Shown here in pieces: positions 15,875-20,135 of a stretch of DNA of 20,135 nucleotides. Below the pieces are notes generated by a model. The model searched no databases. It saw only the letters and a program-made list of their open reading frames with translations, and had not been told where the DNA came from. The position numbers and the translations under genes were made by a program. Position 1 is the first letter of the stretch. The number at the start of each line of letters is the position of its first letter. The stretch lies in contig RKRX01000092.1 in NCBI GenBank assembly GCA_007571185.1, positions 1-20,135 on the forward strand, given 5' to 3'. Source of the stretch: Oceanicaulis sp. (GTDB lineage: Bacteria; Pseudomonadota; Alphaproteobacteria; Caulobacterales; Maricaulaceae).

Positions 15875-16341
15875 GCAAATCCAGAGATGATAACGGTCAG
15901 ATTGCGGTCAACCGTCGGGCCCGTTTTGATTATGAAATCCTCGATGAATTCGAAGCTGGGATCCAGCTTGTGGGTTCTGAGGTCAAATCCTTGCGCGGCG
16001 GCAAGGCCAATATCGCTGAAGCCTATGTGAGCCCCGAAGACGATGAGATTTTCCTGATCAACAGTGACATTCCACCCTATAATCATAGCAACCGTTTCAA
16101 TCACAATCCGCGCCGAAAGCGCAAACTTCTGCTCAAACGCCGTGAAATTGAAAAACTCTCGGGTGCTGTGGCGCGCAAGGGGCTGACCATTGTTCCGTTG
16201 CGGATATTCTTCAATGTCCGTGGGCTCGCCAAGCTCCAGATTGCGCTGGCTAGAGGCAAGAGGACCGTGGACAAGCGCGAGACTAGAAAAGAACGTGATT
16301 GGCAGCGCCAAAAATCTCGCCTGATAAGGAATTACGGTTGA
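15871..16341 (+). CDS. smpB: SsrA-binding protein SmpB (trans-translation)
   Basis: Binds tmRNA and brings it to stalled ribosomes to tag and release incomplete proteins. 156 residues, normal length. Seen: [18 protein letters not shown], the highly conserved [19 protein letters not shown] (53-71 region), [37 protein letters not shown] and the basic C-terminal tail [20 protein letters not shown], which mimics a codon-anticodon contact in the decoding site. The start ATG overlaps the dapA stop as ATGA. The gene ends exactly where the convergent uracil-DNA glycosylase ends, with no base between the two stop codons. The tmRNA gene itself is not in the window. Confidence 0.97.
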   Translation: MSKSRDDNGQIAVNRRARFDYEILDEFEAGIQLVGSEVKSLRGGKANIAEAYVSPEDDEIFLINSDIPPYNHSNRFNHNPRRKRKLLLKRREIEKLSGAVARKGLTIVPLRIFFNVRGLAKLQIALARGKRTVDKRETRKERDWQRQKSRLIRNYG

Positions 16342-17031
16342 TCAGGCCGATGTGGCCATGTGCTGGCGCACAGCGTGAAACACATCATGGAACATGGCCT
16401 CTGTTAGTCGCCTAGTGTTGGTGTTGTATCGAGAGCAATGATAGCTGTCGAACAACGCTAGCGCGCCGTTGGGACCTATCACATCATAGCGCGCGCCATG
16501 GGTAAAGGCGTATGCACTCGGTGTAAGGCCAAGCGCCTTGAGCGTATTCTCATGCGAGACACGGCCCAGGCAGATCAGCGCAGTGAGATCCGGCAATGCC
16601 TTGATGCGCTCCACCAGAAAGGAACGGCAAGTATTCATTTCTGCACTGACGGGCTTGTTATACGGCGGTGCGCAGCGCACGGCATTGGTGATCATGGCGT
16701 CTGTCAGCGCCAGATCATCCTGTCCGTCAGGCCGGAAGGTTCCGGTTGAGAACTTGAAGGTTTCAAGAGTGCGGTAAAGCAGGTTACCGGCCCAGTCACC
16801 GGTGAAGGGGCGCCCGGTGCGATTGGCCCCACCCCGTCCCGGCGCTAAACCGACAATGAGCAGGCGCGCCCGCTCATCACCGAAACTTGATACAGCGCCG
16901 TTGAACCAGTCTGGCTCATCTCTGGCGTTATCCTGACGATATTTGACTAGCCGAGGGCACAACGCGCAATCGGCCAGCGGTTCGGCCAGGTTGGACTCAC
17001 GCGTCGCTACCACCCTGGTCATGGTCCTCAT
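16342..17031 (-). CDS. Uracil-DNA glycosylase, family 5 (UDGb type)
   Basis: Base-excision repair enzyme removing uracil and some other deaminated bases from DNA. 229 residues. The four iron-sulfur cysteines of the family 4/5 group are present: Cys22 and Cys25 (CALC), Cys120 (RCAPPYNKP) and Cys135 (NTCRSF). Motif A is GLAPGRGGANRTGRPFTGDW (61-80); its GLAPG form without a catalytic Asp/Asn is the family 5 type, against the GEAPG of family 4. The C-terminal motif reads SYHCSRYNTNTRRLTEAMF (196-214), with Arg207 where TGRLT is usual. ATG 17031 overlaps the TGA of the NYN gene upstream (ATGA), so reinitiation is likely; ATG 17022 is the alternative. It is convergent with smpB and the stop codons abut. 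Together with NYN it forms a two-gene unit. Confidence 0.92.
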   Translation of the reverse strand: MRTMTRVVATRESNLAEPLADCALCPRLVKYRQDNARDEPDWFNGAVSSFGDERARLLIVGLAPGRGGANRTGRPFTGDWAGNLLYRTLETFKFSTGTFRPDGQDDLALTDAMITNAVRCAPPYNKPVSAEMNTCRSFLVERIKALPDLTALICLGRVSHENTLKALGLTPSAYAFTHGARYDVIGPNGALALFDSYHCSRYNTNTRRLTEAMFHDVFHAVRQHMATSA

Positions 17032-17127
17032 AGTCGCGCTGACGGCGCTCCCGGCTTATCTGTCACAAAGGGGGGTAAGTGGTTACGTGAGTCCTCATAG
17101 TCGCGCTGATGGCGCTCCCGGCTTACC
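17024..17127. repeat. 37-bp direct repeat (67-bp offset) at the NYN/UDG junction
   Basis: 17024-17060 and 17091-17127 match at 35 of 37 positions (differences at 17043/17110 and 17059/17126), separated by 30 non-repeated bases. The offset of 67 is not a multiple of three, so the copies are read in different phases by the NYN gene: the first encodes VSRERHQRDYED, the second KPGAPSARL followed by stop. In the first phase the second copy would read SRERRQRDYED and go on to a stop at 16997-16999. Confidence 0.85.
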
Positions 17128-17639
17128 CGCTTGCGCAGATCCTCAAGCTCCAAGAAGTGATCGGCCTGACGTCTCAGGCTGTCTGCAATCATGGGGGGGG
17201 AGGACTCCAAGGTTGAGGCTACTGACACCCGCACGCCCTTGCGCTGGATCGCCTCGACAACCTTGTGGAAGTCACCATTCCCGGAAAACAGGATGACGTG
17301 ATCAAGATAATCGGCGGCCTCCATGATATCGATGGCAAGGTCTACATCCATATCTCCCTTGATTCGTCGGCGACCGGAATCATCGACGAATTCCCTGGCG
17401 GCTTTGGTGATGACCCTGAAGCCGTTGTAATCAAGCCAGTCGATCAATGGGCGGATGGGAGTATATTCCTCACCCTCAATCAAAGTGGTGTAATAGTTGG
17501 CGCGCACCAAGCGACCACGCTCGCGAAACTCATCCAGCAGGCGCCTGTAGTCGATGTCGAAATCAAGCGCGCGAGCGGCAGAATACGAATTCGCACCGTC
17601 AACGAACAGGCCGAGTTTTTCATTGGGGTAGAAGGTCAT
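17028..17639 (-). CDS. NYN-domain protein of the LabA/DUF88 family (putative RNase)
   Basis: A 203-residue cytoplasmic protein with a PIN-like NYN fold, likely a metal-dependent ribonuclease or RNA-processing factor. The acidic site is visible: Asp14 in LGLFVDGANSY, Asp96, Asp98 and Asp100 in KGDMDVDLAIDIM, and Asp123 in FSGNGDF. A VSVAS strand and a final HFLELEDLRKRVSRERHQRD helix complete the family layout. Residues after about 183 come from a duplicated, re-framed segment. The start ATG has GGAAAGG upstream, lying inside the divergent folK gene; only 3 nt separate the two start codons. It overlaps UDG by 4 nt (ATGA). The biological target is unknown. Pairing with a DNA glycosylase does not by itself show a repair role. 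Confidence 0.88.
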   Translation of the reverse strand: MTFYPNEKLGLFVDGANSYSAARALDFDIDYRRLLDEFRERGRLVRANYYTTLIEGEEYTPIRPLIDWLDYNGFRVITKAAREFVDDSGRRRIKGDMDVDLAIDIMEAADYLDHVILFSGNGDFHKVVEAIQRKGVRVSVASTLESSPPMIADSLRRQADHFLELEDLRKRVSRERHQRDYEDSRNHLPPFVTDKPGAPSARL

Positions 17640-17642
17640 TCG

Positions 17643-18209
17643 ATGCCTTTCCAGAAATCATTTTGGGTTAATCAAGCGTCTCACCATATCTATATCGCGC
17701 TCGGTGCGAACCAATCATATCGCCGAATGCAACCCGTTGAAAACCTGCGACGTGCACTGCAACTGCTTATGGCGTCCGGTGTCAAGGTGTGCGCCTGTTC
17801 GCGACCCTGGCGGACGCTTGCCTGGCCCGATCCTAGCGATCCGCCTTTTGTGAATGCGGCGGTGCAAGTGTGGGCTGATTTGCCGCCCGACGAACTGATA
17901 TCACTTTTTCATAAGATTGAAGCTGAGCTTGGGCGTCGCCGCACCGTGCCCAATGCTCCCCGGTGCATCGATCTTGATTTGATCGATTGGTGCGGACAGA
18001 TCATAAAGCCTGGATACGAAGGAGGATTACAAACCCCGCACCCACGTGCTGTCCAGCGCGCTTTTGTTTTATTGCCTTTACGTGACATTGCTCCAGATTG
18101 GTGTGATCCTGTTTCAGGTCGGACGCTCCGCCAGCTGTTATCGGCCATATCGCTGGCGGATCAGGCGGCGTGCCGACCTGTGGGTGAGGCGTTGTACGCT
18201 GCGGCGTAG
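17643..18209 (+). CDS. folK: 2-amino-4-hydroxy-6-hydroxymethyldihydropteridine pyrophosphokinase
   Basis: Transfers pyrophosphate from ATP to 6-hydroxymethyl-dihydropterin in folate synthesis. 188 residues, slightly longer than the usual 160-170. Seen: IYIALGANQ (16-24), DPPFVNAAVQV (66-76), HKIEAELGRRR (90-100), APRCIDLDLI (105-114) with the metal-binding Asp110 and Asp112 (Cys108 where Thr is usual), and TPHPRAVQRAFVLLPLRDIA (131-150). The frame is open far upstream through the NYN antisense strand; ATG 17643 is taken because a GAAGGT site precedes it and the fold begins about 15 residues later with no other in-frame start. Its promoter must lie within the NYN coding sequence, since the divergent start codons are 3 nt apart. 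rpoZ follows after 70 nt. Confidence 0.93.
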   Translation: MPFQKSFWVNQASHHIYIALGANQSYRRMQPVENLRRALQLLMASGVKVCACSRPWRTLAWPDPSDPPFVNAAVQVWADLPPDELISLFHKIEAELGRRRTVPNAPRCIDLDLIDWCGQIIKPGYEGGLQTPHPRAVQRAFVLLPLRDIAPDWCDPVSGRTLRQLLSAISLADQAACRPVGEALYAAA

Positions 18210-18279
18210 TGTTGAAGTCCTCTTGAATGTCTGCTATTGACCCGGTCTCTGCGTATTTCAGATCAGGAGCGTCCCGGGC

Positions 18280-18657
18280 ATGGCTCGCGTCACCGTTGAA
18301 GATTGTATCGAGAAGGTCGATAATCGATTCCGTTTGGTTTTGCTGGCGGCGCACCGTGCGCGGAACATTTCCGCAGGCGCCGAGTTGGGTCTGGATCGCG
18401 ACAACGACAAGAACCCGGTTGTCGCTCTGCGTGAAATCGCTGAGGGTGTGCAGGACATGGAATTTCTGTCCGAAAGCCTGGTTTCGAACCTTCAGCGCGT
18501 GATCCCGTCCGGCGACGAGGAGGGGGAGATTGAAGAGCGCGTGCCTCGGGTGGAGGCGCCCGCCGCGCCTGTTCCGCCATTGCCGGAAATGTCCGAAGCC
18601 GCCATGCTCAAAGCATTGCAGCTTGACCGTGACGGCCCACCCGACGGTCGATCTTAA
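18280..18657 (+). CDS. rpoZ: DNA-directed RNA polymerase omega subunit
   Basis: Small subunit that helps assemble RNA polymerase around beta-prime and forms part of a ppGpp site in proteobacteria. 125 residues. The conserved N-terminal part is clear: [35 protein letters not shown] and [12 protein letters not shown]. The tail after residue 75 is Glu/Pro-rich ([18 protein letters not shown], then [10 protein letters not shown]), as common in alphaproteobacterial omega proteins. ATG 18280 has AGGAG about 10 nt before it. The relA/spoT gene starts 5 nt after its stop, the conserved rpoZ-spoT order known from enterobacteria and others, so they are probably co-transcribed. Confidence 0.95.
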   Translation: MARVTVEDCIEKVDNRFRLVLLAAHRARNISAGAELGLDRDNDKNPVVALREIAEGVQDMEFLSESLVSNLQRVIPSGDEEGEIEERVPRVEAPAAPVPPLPEMSEAAMLKALQLDRDGPPDGRS

Positions 18658-18662
18658 GATCC

Positions 18663-20135
18663 ATGGGTGCGCTGGCGTCAACGTCCGCGCCCGGCCCCGC
18701 CGACGCGATCCCGGGCGCCGACGATCTGGTTGCACGCATTCGAGCGTATCATCCTGCAGCCGATGCGGATCTTATCCACCGTGCTTACGGGTTCGCCAAA
18801 AGGGCTCACAAAGGTCAGACGCGCTATTCAGGTCAACCCTATTATGCCCATGTGGTTGCAGTAGCGATAATCCTGTCTGAGCTGCGGCTTGATGTAGCTA
18901 CGATCTGCACGGGGTTGCTTCACGATACGGTGGAAGACACCCCCGCCACGCTGGACGATCTCAGTGAATTGTTTGGCGCTGATGTGGCGCAACTGGTCGA
19001 TGGGGTGACCAAGCTGGGTCAGATTGAGCTGGGTTCCAGGCGCACCAAACAGGCTGAAAACCTCCAGAAACTGGTTGTCGCCATCACCCGGGATGTCAGG
19101 GTGTTGCTGGTGAAGCTTTGTGACCGCCTGCACAACATGCGCACGCTGCATTTCGTGCCCAGGCCGGAAAAACGCGAGTGGATCGCTCGGGAAACCCTGG
19201 AAATCTACGCCCCACTAGCCCGCAGGATCGGCGTGAACCGGGTGTGTCTGGAACTTGAGGATCTCTCCTTCAAGCATGTCAATCCCGCCGCCTTTGAATC
19301 GGTTACCCGTCGTCTGACTGAATTGCGTGAAACCCGTGCCGACCTGGTGGCGATTGTCTCACAGACCTTGTCCGAACGTTTGACCGATTCGGGTATTGAA
19401 TGCCGGGTGTTTGGCCGAGAGAAGCGCCCTTATTCGATCTGGCGTAAGCTTGAGCGCAAGGGCGTATCTTTTGATGATATCGCCGACATCTATGCTTTCC
19501 GCATTCTCACCGAAACCGTTGAAGACTGTTATGTGGCCCTCGGCGTGGTGCACCAGACTTGGTGTTGCGTGCCGGAACGGTTCCGCGATTACATCTCCAC
19601 GCCCAAGCCCAATAATTACCGGTCCTTACACACCACCATTATCGGGTTGGGCGATATTCGGGTCGAACTGCAAATCCGGACTGAAGAGATGGAGCGTGTC
19701 GCCGACACGGGCGTAGCTGCCCACTGGCGCTACAAGTCCAGGGATGGATATGTCTATGATCTCGTGGCGGCGAAGGAAGCGGGCGGGGATCCGCTTGATC
19801 GTTTGCGACCTTTCGCGGAAATTCTTGAACAGGGAGGGGCCCCCGATGAGTTCCTTGAGCATGCCAAGCTCGAAATGTTTTCCGATCAAGTCTACTGCTT
19901 TACCCCCAAAGGTCGTTTGATTGCGCTGCCTCGTAGAGCGACACCGCTGGATTTTGCTTTCGCTGTGCATACCGAACTCGGGCATGCCGCCATTGGCGCC
20001 CGCATCAACGGCCGCGAGCGTCCTATGCGAACGCGCTTGGCGAATGGCGATGTGGTTGAGATCATCAAAGGCGGTGAACGCCATACGCCTGTTGGCTGGG
20101 AGGTTCTGGTGGTCACCGGGCGGGCGCGGGCGGTC
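18663..20135 (+). CDS. spoT: RelA/SpoT-family bifunctional (p)ppGpp synthetase/hydrolase (3' truncated)
   Basis: Makes and breaks the alarmone (p)ppGpp. 491 codons are open to the window edge. The HD hydrolase domain (about 40-190) has His49 (RAHKGQ), His87-Asp88 with Glu91-Asp92 (HDTVEDT) and Asp154 (LCDRLHNMRTL), a complete set, so hydrolase activity is expected. The synthetase domain (about 240-370) has GREKRPYSIWRKLERKG, FDDIADIYAFRI, PKPNNYRSLHTT (Tyr319) and ELQIRTEEME. The TGS domain (about 408-468) starts DQVYCFTPKGRL and includes INGRERPMRTRLANGD. The ACT end is outside the window. ATG 18663 follows the rpoZ stop by 5 nt and has only a weak Shine-Dalgarno site, suggesting coupling to rpoZ translation; about 20 low-complexity residues precede the conserved start. 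The symbol spoT is used because alphaproteobacteria normally carry one bifunctional copy; rel or rsh are alternative names. Confidence 0.94.
   Translation, partial: MGALASTSAPGPADAIPGADDLVARIRAYHPAADADLIHRAYGFAKRAHKGQTRYSGQPYYAHVVAVAIILSELRLDVATICTGLLHDTVEDTPATLDDLSELFGADVAQLVDGVTKLGQIELGSRRTKQAENLQKLVVAITRDVRVLLVKLCDRLHNMRTLHFVPRPEKREWIARETLEIYAPLARRIGVNRVCLELEDLSFKHVNPAAFESVTRRLTELRETRADLVAIVSQTLSERLTDSGIECRVFGREKRPYSIWRKLERKGVSFDDIADIYAFRILTETVEDCYVALGVVHQTWCCVPERFRDYISTPKPNNYRSLHTTIIGLGDIRVELQIRTEEMERVADTGVAAHWRYKSRDGYVYDLVAAKEAGGDPLDRLRPFAEILEQGGAPDEFLEHAKLEMFSDQVYCFTPKGRLIALPRRATPLDFAFAVHTELGHAAIGARINGRERPMRTRLANGDVVEIIKGGERHTPVGWEVLVVTGRARAV

Overview
The window reads as a chromosomal segment of a moderately GC-rich alphaproteobacterium, most likely from the Caulobacterales / Maricaulales / Hyphomonadales side of the class. 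This is an inference from gene content: an alphaproteobacterial-type histidyl-tRNA synthetase, a SapC-family protein beside a TonB-dependent receptor, a dapA-smpB overlap, and rpoZ directly followed by a bifunctional RelA/SpoT-type gene. Almost everything is housekeeping or metabolic. I see no prophage, CRISPR array, integrase, or rRNA or tRNA gene.

Layout. (1) 1-171 is the 3' end of an unidentified gene, followed by about 450 bases without a convincing gene. (2) 623-4713, plus strand: an AbgT-family transporter and a secreted prolyl oligopeptidase. (3) 4744-7454, minus strand, reading from right to left: a Zur-like zinc repressor, a double-hotdog thioesterase, a small frame-disrupted ORF, a Vsr mismatch endonuclease and a DUF3429 membrane protein. 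(4) 7455-7642 is a divergent control region holding an AT-rich palindrome that fits a Zur operator. (5) 7643-13047, plus strand: a ZnuD-like outer-membrane receptor with two His/Asp/Glu-rich segments, a SapC-family protein, and a three-part DsbD/ScsB-type thiol reductase whose putative promoter carries a perfect 17-bp palindrome. (6) 13145-16341, plus strand: hisS, a 131-bp MITE-like element, then dapA and smpB overlapping by 4 nt. (7) 17639 down to 16342, minus strand: a NYN-domain (LabA/DUF88) protein and a family 5 uracil-DNA glycosylase, coupled by an ATGA overlap. (8) 17643-20135, plus strand: folK, rpoZ and the 5' part of relA/spoT, which runs off the window.

How the genes work together. 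The clearest regulatory unit is zur facing znuD: a zinc-sensing repressor and a receptor with probable metal-binding segments, with a palindrome 40 nt before the receptor start. folK, NYN and UDG form a tightly packed block: the folK and NYN start codons are 3 nt apart and divergent, and UDG stops exactly where smpB stops. The least expected items are the MITE between hisS and dapA, the 67-bp-spaced repeat that appears to have re-framed the NYN C-terminus, the solitary vsr with a decayed partner ORF, and the operator-like palindrome before dsbD. I did not find a convincing new multi-gene system.
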